NCBI GenBank assembly: GCA_016182795.1
Contig: JACPFW010000006.1
Coordinates: 1-64,000, forward strand
Direction: 5' to 3'
Length of the DNA: 64,000 nucleotides
From: Gemmatimonadota bacterium
GTDB lineage: Bacteria > Gemmatimonadota > Gemmatimonadetes > Gemmatimonadales > Gemmatimonadaceae
In this document: piece after piece, positions 44,556-51,104 of the stretch
Layout: each line of letters starts with the position of its first letter
Numbering within the stretch: the first letter of the stretch is position 1
Translations under genes and position numbers: made by a program
The notes under the pieces: generated by a model
Database searches by the model: none
What the model was told of the DNA's origin: nothing
The model's input: only the letters and a program-made list of their open reading frames with translations

Positions 44556-44631
44556 GCAGGGAAGATGCGGCGCGAACGGGCTGGGGGGAACGACTCCGCC
44601 AACGCCGGAAATGACGCGACTGCGACCCGCC

Positions 44632-45591
44632 TCAGCGGCCGTTCGCCACCGTCGCACGAATCAGCTGCACCATCGCCGGCAAGCGCTCGGGCGTCGCGTG
44701 GGGAACCACACGACGCAGGTGCCGGCCCCGTAGCAGGGCGCTCAGCAGGCGCATCTCTTCCCCGCGCATGCGGTCGTCGAGCAAGTAGTTCGCGTAGGTG
44801 TTCGCGACCAGTTCGACGAACCCGTCCAATGACGAGAGCGGCTCGACGAACGGCGCGCGCGGATTGTCGCGTCGCGGGGCGAGGACGAAGAGCGCGCCAA
44901 GCGGCGCAGGACGGTCATGGAAGGGAAACGCCGCGCCGAGCGGGAGGGCGCGCTTGTCCCACGTCGGCGTGAGCAGGGGCAGTCGTCCGGTGGTGCCAAA
45001 GAGAATCTGCTCGGACGCATCCCACAGGCGCAGCAACCGATAGGCGGGATAGGCGCATGGCACGCCGTCGGTGATCCGCACGGCGACGACGTCATCCGAC
45101 ATGACGGGCGTGCCGGCCGCGGCGAATGCCGCCGCCGTCGTCGACTTCCCCGCGCCCGACGGCCCGATGAGCAGCGTGGCACGACCGTCCAGGAGCACGG
45201 CGCTCGCGTGCAACGCCAGCACGCCGCGACGACGCAACGCAAAACCGAGCACCGGTCCCAGGAGGTACGTCGCGGTGTCCTCAAGCGTCGAAGCGGCTGC
45301 CCACCAGCAACTGATGGTTGAGGCCGAGGGATCGATCACGAACTGCGTGCCGTCGGCGTACTCGAAGCGGTAGCCGCGTGTTGCATCCAGCCGGACGCGC
45401 ATCGACGGCGAGCCGTCGGTTTCCTGTCCCGCCGTGTAGTACGGTGCGGCGGACGTCCATTCGCCGCGCGGCTGCCCGACGCCCTCCATGGAGATCTCGA
45501 TGTCGACGGTCGCGCCGGGCGCAGCCGTTGCGAGCCCATGGAGCGTGTGCGCACAACGCACCACGAGTCCATACAGGGCGTAGTCAGGCAC
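44632..45591 (-). CDS. HPr-kinase-like peptide kinase of the lasso locus (PadeK-like)
   Basis: The GTG at 45591 overlaps the cyclase stop by 8 bases and gives 319 residues. After an N-terminal beta-rich half, ALHASAVLLDGRATLLIGPSGAGKSTTAAA holds the P-loop (residues 143-151). Next comes the acidic pair of VMSDDVVAVR (165-167), the HprK layout. In the paeninodin lasso cluster a related kinase (PadeK) phosphorylates the C-terminal serine hydroxyl of the precursor. Here all three precursors end in Thr, which could accept phosphate in the same way. The kinase is not preceded by HPr or other PTS genes, supporting a peptide substrate. The substrate is inferred. Confidence 0.85.
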   Translation of the reverse strand: MPDYALYGLVVRCAHTLHGLATAAPGATVDIEISMEGVGQPRGEWTSAAPYYTAGQETDGSPSMRVRLDATRGYRFEYADGTQFVIDPSASTISCWWAAASTLEDTATYLLGPVLGFALRRRGVLALHASAVLLDGRATLLIGPSGAGKSTTAAAFAAAGTPVMSDDVVAVRITDGVPCAYPAYRLLRLWDASEQILFGTTGRLPLLTPTWDKRALPLGAAFPFHDRPAPLGALFVLAPRRDNPRAPFVEPLSSLDGFVELVANTYANYLLDDRMRGEEMRLLSALLRGRHLRRVVPHATPERLPAMVQLIRATVANGR

Positions 45592-47350
45592 GGCGGCCCT
45601 CCTCGCGCATCAGCCAGGCGTCCACCTGCAGAACGCGCCAGGCATCGAGGACGTCGTACGCGGACCCGACCTTCAACACCTCGCGCACCGTCGCGATGTC
45701 CACCCATTCGGCGACGCACTCCGAAATCGGCGTGTCGGCACCGCCCGCGGCGCGCCACTGCGCGACGCGCGCCTCGATATAGCCGTCAAGCGCCGTCTTC
45801 GGACGTGCGAGCACCTCGGCTGGCAGCGCATCACGCATCGCGCGACGAAACAACTGCTTGTCCTGGCACCATGGCACCGGAGGAATGGCAAACACGAACT
45901 CCAACAGCCGCGGATCCGTGAGCGGCAGCGTGAAGAGAACCGACGCGCGTGTCGTCGACGGCTCGAACGCCTCGTGCAAGGCGTCCCATTGAGGCGAACT
46001 GAGCGCCCGCGTGGTGAGCGGTCGCGTCGGGTGATCGCGGCGGGGACGCGGCGGCGGCGGCGGACGGCGAAGCCAGGGTGTCCGCAACGCCGGCGCCGCA
46101 CCCCGCAGTCGCGCGACGCGCTGGCGCCACTCCAGCCCCATCCAGGGCCATCGCCCCGCCGTCCCCCGATAGCGGAGCCACGCGCCGACGACTTCATGCA
46201 GCGGCTGCGTGCGAATCTGCCGCCACAACGTCGGCGCCCGTAGCAGCGTGTCACCGTCCTCACCGAAGATGGCCACCGGGGCGCTCCGCGCCGCGACCTC
46301 GGCACCGACGCGAAGGCCCGCGAGATCCGGTTCGTCAAGCGGCTGCGCCGGCATCCTGCCTGGTGTCGCGAGATAGGCGAGCGCGGGTCCGGCATCGTCG
46401 TCGACAAGCGTCTGCCCGATCCCGAGGCGCGTCGCGATTGCCGCGGAGAGGCGGTCGTCGTCACTCGGCGCGAGCGTCGGCTGCACCACCGTGAGCGCAT
46501 GCAGCGGCACCGATGGGGCCAGACGCCGCGCGGTCACCGCCAGCGTGGACGAGTCCATCCCCCCACTCAGGAAGATCGTCGCGTCGCCGCCGCGCAGGCG
46601 ATCAGCAACCACCTCATCGAGGGTCTCGGTGAACTGCGCGAGGCACTCCTCCTCTCGCGCGAAGCGAAGCGGCGCCGGCTCCGGGAAGGACCAGTGACGC
46701 TGCAGCCGAACCGGCGCGCGATCCGAGAGCACGAGCGTGTGCCCGGCCGGCACGCGATGCACGTCCCGCAGCGCCGTCGCCTCTGCGCGCTCGATCCAGC
46801 CGTGATGCAGTATGCTGCCGATCGACTCCGCGTCCCTCGCCGGCGACAACGCGGGGAGCATGCGCACGATATCGACCGACGAGCCGAGGGCCACGACCGA
46901 GCCGACGCGCCCCCAGTACAGTTGACGGTTGCCCAGCGGGTCGCGCGCCGCGATCAGTTGGCGGCGCGACCGGTCCCAAACGACAATCGCGTAGTCGCCC
47001 AACAGCCGCTCGGCAACGCGGTCGGACCATCGGCGTGCGGCGTGCGCCACCAGTTCCGCGTCGGTCGACGACGCCGACACTGTCGCGCCATCGGAGGCGA
47101 GCCGCCTCCGCAGCTCGCGCTGGGCATCGATCCGCAGCGCGCCGGCCACCACCAGCGCGCCGGAAACCAGCGGGAGTGCGTTGTCGTAGGCCGGCGCCCG
47201 CGTATCGGCCACCTGCGCGACCGCAATCTCGCCAAGCACGTGCTGGCTCTGGCGACCTTGCACGGCCGCCAGCGGCCGCGTCATCCGGTGGATGGCGTCA
47301 GCGGCGAGCGGAGCTAGCGAGAGGTCGACTAACGCGCCGAACGCGAGCAA
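45584..47350 (-). CDS. Lasso peptide cyclase (asparagine-synthetase-like C protein)
   Basis: The start is a TTG at 47350, with GAGGA 7 bases upstream, giving 588 residues. The N-terminal half is the glutamine-amidotransferase fold, but without the Cys2 nucleophile of true AsnB (it begins LAFGALVDLS), while LGDYAIVVWDRSRRQLIAARDPLGNRQLYW is kept. The ATP pyrophosphatase half has the PP-loop TIFLSGGMDSSTLAVTARRL and IFGEDGDTLL, and ends with KQLFRRAMRDALPAEVLARPKTALDGY. Lasso cyclases of this kind adenylate the Asp/Glu side chain of the core and form the macrolactam with the N-terminal amine. It lies directly after the three precursor genes and before the kinase. Confidence 0.9.
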   Translation of the reverse strand: MLAFGALVDLSLAPLAADAIHRMTRPLAAVQGRQSQHVLGEIAVAQVADTRAPAYDNALPLVSGALVVAGALRIDAQRELRRRLASDGATVSASSTDAELVAHAARRWSDRVAERLLGDYAIVVWDRSRRQLIAARDPLGNRQLYWGRVGSVVALGSSVDIVRMLPALSPARDAESIGSILHHGWIERAEATALRDVHRVPAGHTLVLSDRAPVRLQRHWSFPEPAPLRFAREEECLAQFTETLDEVVADRLRGGDATIFLSGGMDSSTLAVTARRLAPSVPLHALTVVQPTLAPSDDDRLSAAIATRLGIGQTLVDDDAGPALAYLATPGRMPAQPLDEPDLAGLRVGAEVAARSAPVAIFGEDGDTLLRAPTLWRQIRTQPLHEVVGAWLRYRGTAGRWPWMGLEWRQRVARLRGAAPALRTPWLRRPPPPPRPRRDHPTRPLTTRALSSPQWDALHEAFEPSTTRASVLFTLPLTDPRLLEFVFAIPPVPWCQDKQLFRRAMRDALPAEVLARPKTALDGYIEARVAQWRAAGGADTPISECVAEWVDIATVREVLKVGSAYDVLDAWRVLQVDAWLMREEGRRA

Positions 47351-47392
47351 TCAGATTCCTCAAGTCGAGCCGCCGCGCCGTCGCGGCCGGAC

Positions 47393-47569
47393 TCAGGTCC
47401 GACGTTTGGGAAATTTGCCGCCGTCGTTTCTGCCGGAGTTGTCAACGGCGGCCGTCAGCTTGGCGACTGATCCTAAGCGCTTCAATCGTGGCGTGACCCA
47501 CGGGGACCGCTTTGCAGCCTTCTTGTCGTCGGGAACAGCGGTTGGGGGAGAAGTGGCAGGCCGGTCCAT
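47393..47569 (-). CDS. Lasso-type precursor peptide 1
   Basis: The ATG at 47569, with GGAGG 10 bases upstream, gives 58 residues; an upstream frame extension is not supported. The leader holds W24-x2-P27-x-L29-x3-G33-x5-T39, the motif bound by PqqD-like B1 proteins. Cutting two residues after T39's position, by lasso convention (Thr at -2), leaves an 18-residue core AVDNSGRNDGGKFPKRRT. Ala1 to Asp9 would form a nine-residue ring, and Phe13 is a candidate plug. It is 42 bases upstream of the cyclase. The cleavage site and ring are inferred, not shown. Confidence 0.85.
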   Translation of the reverse strand: MDRPATSPPTAVPDDKKAAKRSPWVTPRLKRLGSVAKLTAAVDNSGRNDGGKFPKRRT

Positions 47570-47585
47570 ACAGGTCGAGCCTCCG

Positions 47586-47607
47586 GTGGAGCGTGCGTCC
47601 GCTCCAC
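47586..47607 (-). promoter_or_regulatory. Hairpin adjoining the ribosome-binding site of precursor 1
   Basis: On the transcript, GUGGAGCG pairs with CGCUCCAC (8 bp, 6-base loop). The hairpin ends one base before the GGAGG ribosome-binding site (47584-47580). An almost identical sequence precedes precursor 2. It may control initiation or mRNA stability, or simply mark duplication. Confidence 0.55.
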
Positions 47608-47705
47608 TCTTGGGTGATACGGCATCGCCGACACAGCGACGATGATTGGGATGCGTGCCGACGAATGGTGAGCCGGCAAAACGAGGGCTGAGCGGGGCGT
47701 CGCGA

Positions 47706-47879
47706 TCAGGTGCGGCGCTTGGGCCACTTGCCACCGTCGTTCTTGCCCACCGTGTCGACCTTCGTGGTCAGCGCGGCCACGGTGCCCAGTCGCTGGAGCT
47801 CGGGAGCTGCCCAAGGCACGCGAGCCGAGGCGCTCGCGTCCGAGGCAGCCGCTGTTCGCGTCGTTGCAGGCCTGTTCAT
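47706..47879 (-). CDS. Lasso-type precursor peptide 2
   Basis: The ATG at 47879, with GGAGG 9 bases upstream, gives 57 residues. A 14-residue extension to 47921 is open, but the internal start has the conserved context shared with precursor 1. The leader has W23-x2-P26-x-L28-x3-G32-x5-T38. The predicted core is KVDTVGKNDGGKWPKRRT with Asp9 as ring acid. N-terminal MNRPATT resembles MDRPATS of precursor 1, so these two are recent duplicates. Lys at core position 1 is unusual for lasso peptides, which more often start with Gly, Ala, Ser or Cys. Confidence 0.85.
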   Translation of the reverse strand: MNRPATTRTAAASDASASARVPWAAPELQRLGTVAALTTKVDTVGKNDGGKWPKRRT

Positions 47880-47893
47880 TTCGCTTGAGCCTC

Positions 47894-47917
47894 CTGCGGA
47901 GCGTGCGTCCGCTCCAC
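47894..47917 (-). promoter_or_regulatory. Hairpin adjoining the ribosome-binding site of precursor 2
   Basis: GGAGCG-TGCGTC-CGCTCC (47897-47914) forms a 6-bp stem with the same loop as the copy before precursor 1, and lies directly upstream (in the transcript) of GGAGG at 47893-47889. The shared block of about 30 bases shows that the leader region was duplicated with the gene. Confidence 0.5.
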
Positions 47918-48018
47918 ACAAAGATAATGCGTCATCCGACCGCCAGTTCGCGGTAGGCGCGCAATGCCGTGGCTTTCCATGGCATCACACCCCGAGTAGG
48001 GGATTCGCGTCTCGCGCT

Positions 48019-48192
48019 TCAGGTACGACGCCTGGGAAACCTGCCGCCGTCGTTCCTTCCTCGATTGTCCACCTTGGAGGTGAGGGAGGTGACACTCCCA
48101 AGCCGGAGGAGTTCCGGCGGCAGCCAGGTCTCCGATCGACCCCGCTCACAGGCGGAATCATCCTTCTGTTCGTCGTTCAAGCTGTGTTCCAT
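48019..48192 (-). CDS. Lasso-type precursor peptide 3 (short gene, easily missed)
   Basis: The ATG at 48192 has GAGGTG about 9 bases upstream. Translation gives 57 residues. The leader is Asp/Glu-rich (MEHSLNDEQKDDSACERGRS) and holds W23-x2-P26-x-L28-x3-G32-x5-T38. The core is KVDNRGRNDGGRFPRRRT (residues 40-57), with Asp48 at core position 9. It is the most diverged leader of the three but keeps V2, D3, G6, N8, D9, G10, G11, P14, R16, R17 and T18. It is the first precursor in transcription order, between the methyltransferase and precursor 2. It does not share the hairpin of the other two. Confidence 0.85.
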   Translation of the reverse strand: MEHSLNDEQKDDSACERGRSETWLPPELLRLGSVTSLTSKVDNRGRNDGGRFPRRRT

Positions 48193-48314
48193 AAGCCGGA
48201 CACCTCAATGTGGACGCCGTCCTATATGTGCAAGATACAAGGAAACGCGCTCGCTGACCACGACATCAGGCAGGTCCCTATTCCCAAATAGCGACGGCCA
48301 CCGCAGGGAGCGTC

Positions 48315-49478
48315 TCACAACTTCCGCACGGCCTCTGCCTCAACGGTCATCACAAACTGATGCAGCCACCCCGCCGCGGCACTCTCTGACGAGAAACCCA
48401 ACTGGGGGCTCGCAGCCAGCGCGACGGCGATCTCCCGGTTCGAGCGCAACCCGTCGGCCAGTCCGATGGCAGCCTGCCATCGCAGCCCTTCGCGGCCAAG
48501 CCTCGGTCGGTGCGCGGCAGAAACGAACTCCAGCAGGTACGGGTCCATGCAAATCGACGGCAGGGGCGTCTGGCGCGGCCCGTGCATGCGCGCACCTGCC
48601 TCCCGCTGCGTCCAACTCTCCCACGCCCACGTGTAGTCCGATCCGACTGGCACGGCCCAGAAGCGCAGTCCGAGGCGATCTCCCGCGACGACGGCGAGCG
48701 ACTCTCGGAGCGGAACGCACAGGCAGCCGTGAACGGACTGCGCGGGGCCGGGAGCCGCTGAAAAGCGCTCGCCGCCGCACAGTTCCGCCTCGAACCAGAG
48801 CAGGAAGCCGTCAACCACCTCACCTGCGGAGATCGTCCACTCGCCCACTCCCTCAAAGCTCGGGTCGCTCCGTGTTTCCAACTCGAGCACACCAAGGCAC
48901 TGTCCGGCCGCCGCCAGTCGGCTGACGTCCGGCCTGGCCCCACAAGCTTGGTCGAGCACAAAAGGACGCAGAGCGCCCAGGTCGACCCCGTGCGGGCGGC
49001 CACGCAGCAAGTCGCGGTGCGACCGGGAGGCACTCGATTGTCGCGCCGGCGCCGCCCAGACGCGGTCGCGCACGGCGACGAAACGTGCGTCGGGGGTCAG
49101 GTGTCGGGCCCGAGCATCGACAAGCAAGTCGAAGCGCGCCCTGTGAAACGGCAACACGCCTCGCACGTCCTCCACCAGTATGTTGGCACGTTCCGGCAAC
49201 TCGACGTCGCGCGAGTCGGCCTGCAGGAACGTGACGCGGTCAGCGACGCCATTCGCACGGGCCAACGCGGGGCCGAGCGCAATCGCTTCGGACGTCTCGA
49301 CGGCATAGACATGCCGCGCCCCGTAGCATGCGGCGAGAATGGCGAAGTACCCGAATCCCGCTCCCAAGTCGAGGACGATCGACTCCGGCCCGACTACTCG
49401 CTGCAGCGCGCGCGCATACGCGCCCGTGCGAAAGGGGTCGGCAATCATCGCCAGGTAGCCCTCGAGCGAGTAACTCAT
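48315..49478 (-). CDS. PRMT-like SAM-dependent methyltransferase of the lasso locus
   Basis: The ATG at 49478 overlaps the B2 stop (ATGA), giving 387 residues. SAM motif I is VLDLGAGFGYFAILAACYGA (residues 35-54), followed by HVYAVETSEA and the ANILVEDVRGVLPFH stretch (98-112). The order and the acidic loop resemble protein arginine methyltransferases more than carboxyl methyltransferases. The C-terminal 240 residues form a PRMT-style beta-barrel-like part with no recognised domain, ending in a helical tail. Its place between B2 and the precursors, whose tails hold two or three adjacent arginines, suggests arginine methylation of the peptide. A C-terminal ester is the alternative. Confidence 0.78.
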   Translation of the reverse strand: MSYSLEGYLAMIADPFRTGAYARALQRVVGPESIVLDLGAGFGYFAILAACYGARHVYAVETSEAIALGPALARANGVADRVTFLQADSRDVELPERANILVEDVRGVLPFHRARFDLLVDARARHLTPDARFVAVRDRVWAAPARQSSASRSHRDLLRGRPHGVDLGALRPFVLDQACGARPDVSRLAAAGQCLGVLELETRSDPSFEGVGEWTISAGEVVDGFLLWFEAELCGGERFSAAPGPAQSVHGCLCVPLRESLAVVAGDRLGLRFWAVPVGSDYTWAWESWTQREAGARMHGPRQTPLPSICMDPYLLEFVSAAHRPRLGREGLRWQAAIGLADGLRSNREIAVALAASPQLGFSSESAAAGWLHQFVMTVEAEAVRKL

Positions 49479-49936
49479 GCCCGAGAATGATCCGGCGCCG
49501 CCTCAAAAGTGACAAGTGGGCGATACGAATCGAGATCGACGCGAGATCCGGTGACCATCACTCCCGCGCTCACCGTCCAGGCGTGCGCGTTGAGGCTGGA
49601 CGCGCCAGGTCCTTCGCCTGGCGCGACGCCGATCGTCAGGCGGACCGGCAGCTCATGGCGACGTAAAATGACCTCGGCAGCGAGCGCCCGGGCCAGACAG
49701 GTGCTGCCCGGAACAAACGGGGTCGCCCGCGCCACCGCGCGACGGACATCGAGCGGCGACACGCCCCCGGTCGTGGAACGAGCGCCGCGGGTCGACCATC
49801 GGTCGATGATTACACGCACGCGTCGGAACGGGAGGACGGCCAGCGTCAGACGCGTGCTGGCCAGTGTGGCGAGTGCCGACAGCGCGAGCCGCCGGTCCTG
49901 CGCCGGCAACTTTGCGAACCTAGCCAACCGGCGCAT
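49475..49936 (-). CDS. Lasso leader peptidase (transglutaminase-like B2 protein)
   Basis: The 153-residue protein is the stand-alone transglutaminase-like protease of split-B lasso systems. Catalytic Cys80 lies in FVPGSTCLARALAAEVILRR and the His118 partner in SLNAHAWTVS, the family pattern. It should cut the leader two residues after the conserved Thr. Its start overlaps the B1 gene by 17 bases, and its stop overlaps the methyltransferase start. It is cytoplasmic, with no membrane helix. Confidence 0.9.
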   Translation of the reverse strand: MRRLARFAKLPAQDRRLALSALATLASTRLTLAVLPFRRVRVIIDRWSTRGARSTTGGVSPLDVRRAVARATPFVPGSTCLARALAAEVILRRHELPVRLTIGVAPGEGPGASSLNAHAWTVSAGVMVTGSRVDLDSYRPLVTFEAAPDHSRA

Positions 49937-50219
49937 TCTGTCGGTTCACCAAGCCACTTTCGAACAGCTCGGCTGCGAAGGCGAGTACATCGGCCTCGCA
50001 CGTCGGGGCGTCCACCTCGTACTCGTCCGCCAGGATGGCGACGACTTCGGCGAGCCGGCGAGGCTGCTGCAGCAACGCCCAGATGCGAGCACCCACGTCT
50101 CGGACACCGAAGTACGCTCCCTCGCGCATCCCGAGAATCACCGTCTCACCCGAGAGATCGGCTGAAACTTGGTCGGTGGATACAACCAGAACATCATCTA
50201 GCGATAAACGAGTTGCCAT
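49920..50219 (-). CDS. PqqD-family RiPP recognition element (lasso B1 protein)
   Basis: The 99-residue protein has the PqqD fold: a beta hairpin (TVILGMREGAYFGVRDVGARIWALLQQP) followed by the helical bundle (LAEVVAILADEYEVDAPTCEADVLAFAAELFESGLV). Such proteins bind the W/Y-x2-P-x-L leader and deliver precursors to B2 and the cyclase. It is the first gene of the locus. No strong ribosome-binding site is seen before its ATG. It lies 289 bases from the divergent rpsF. Confidence 0.9.
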   Translation of the reverse strand: MATRLSLDDVLVVSTDQVSADLSGETVILGMREGAYFGVRDVGARIWALLQQPRRLAEVVAILADEYEVDAPTCEADVLAFAAELFESGLVNRQNAPVG

Positions 50220-50382
50220 AGGTAATAAGCTACTACCTCAGGCGGTCCCTAGGCGAGCCTTCTGGTCACAAATCGTGTATTGGCAACAACCTGGCGATAG
50301 TTGCAGACCTTCCGAAAAGACCCTGAATCTGCCCAAGATTGTCGTTTCACCGAGCACAAAGTACTGTTTGCAGAGCCAACAG

Positions 50383-50411
50383 TTGACCCGGTTAGCACGA
50401 CTGAATAGCTT
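50383..50411 (+). promoter_or_regulatory. Promoter candidate for the rpsF operon
   Basis: TTGACC (50383-50388) is followed after exactly 17 bases by TAGCTT (50406-50411), a good -35 and weak -10. It is in an AT-richer part of the 289-bp gap between the RiPP locus and rpsF, on the rpsF strand. No clear promoter was found for the leftward RiPP operon in the same gap. Confidence 0.4.
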
Positions 50412-50428
50412 TCTTGGTTCTTCATAAC

Positions 50429-50475
50429 GCGGCACAGTGTGCCGCCCTGCCTCCGCCCGCGTCGGCAACCCGCGG
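50429..50475 (+). promoter_or_regulatory. Hairpins in the rpsF leader
   Basis: GCGGCAC pairs with GTGCCGC at about 50429-50445, and CCCGCG with CGCGGG near 50456-50475. They stand before a very strong AAAGGAGGA ribosome-binding site (50491-50499). Autoregulatory leaders bound by the S6-S18 complex are known before rpsF, so this could be one, but the key bases were not verified. Confidence 0.35.
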
Positions 50476-50508
50476 GTGGCGCGAACGACCAAAGGAGGAT
50501 TGCCATCC

Positions 50509-50883
50509 GTGACTCGTGACTACGAGGCGGTGTACGTCTTCGACTCAACGCTCGAAGACGCCGCCATCAACGACAAGATCGACGACAAGATCGCCAAGCA
50601 CCACGCGCTGCTCGGCGCTGAGGGCGAGATCGCCCTCAACCACTGGGGCCGCCGTCAGCTCGCCTACAAGATCGGCAAGCGCGAGACGGGCTACTATGTG
50701 GTCGCCCGCTTCAAGGCCGACGGCAAGGTGCTTCCCGAGTTCGAGCGCTCGCTCAAGCTCGATGACGCCGTGGTACGCTACCTCATCTCGATCCACGAGC
50801 ATGAGCTTGGCGCCCCGCCCATGACCGAAGAACAGCTCGCCGCCAAGCGGGCCCGTGACGACGACGACGAGGACGACGAATAA
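50509..50883 (+). CDS. rpsF: 30S ribosomal protein S6
   Basis: The GTG at 50509, 9 to 10 bases after a strong AAAGGAGGA, gives 124 residues. The sequence [53 protein letters not shown] and [19 protein letters not shown] match S6. An acidic Asp/Glu tail (DDDDEDDE) ends the protein. S6 forms a pair with S18 in the small subunit, and the gene order rpsF-rpsR-DUF2232-rplI is conserved. Confidence 0.96.
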   Translation: MTRDYEAVYVFDSTLEDAAINDKIDDKIAKHHALLGAEGEIALNHWGRRQLAYKIGKRETGYYVVARFKADGKVLPEFERSLKLDDAVVRYLISIHEHELGAPPMTEEQLAAKRARDDDDEDDE

Positions 50884-51104
50884 TGCGCCGCCAGCGAAAG
50901 ACGTGCCCCATGGACGAACTCCGTATCCGCCATGTGGACTACAAGGACGAGCGCTTCTTGTCGCGCTTCGTCACCGACAACGGCAAGATCCTTCCGAGCC
51001 GCCTGAGCGGCACGTGCGCGCGGCACCAGCGTCAGCTGGCGAGCGCCATCAAGAAGGCGCGGTATCTCGCGATCCTGCCGTACACGCGCGGACAGACGCC
51101 GTAA
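50883..51104 (+). CDS. rpsR: 30S ribosomal protein S18
   Basis: The ATG overlaps the S6 stop (TAATG). The 73-residue protein reads [25 protein letters not shown], then [29 protein letters not shown], the S18 signature. Two cysteines (KTC and GTC) could be remnants of the C+ (zinc-ribbon) S18 form. It is followed immediately by the GTG of DUF2232. Confidence 0.96.
   Translation: MRRQRKTCPMDELRIRHVDYKDERFLSRFVTDNGKILPSRLSGTCARHQRQLASAIKKARYLAILPYTRGQTP

Noticed and set aside
44632-45591. Metabolic HPr kinase
   Set aside because: No HPr or PTS gene is nearby and the gene overlaps the lasso cyclase; a peptide kinase fits better.
45584-47350. True asparagine synthetase
   Set aside because: No Cys2 nucleophile and flanked by B1, B2, precursors and exporter.
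47570-48018. Further precursor copies in the gaps between the three
   Set aside because: Both strands were read; no additional W-x2-P-x-L motif or NDGG core was found.
41665-50219. RiPP locus as a recently inserted mobile element
   Set aside because: No transposase, integrase, direct repeats at the edges or tRNA target; composition looks like its neighbours.
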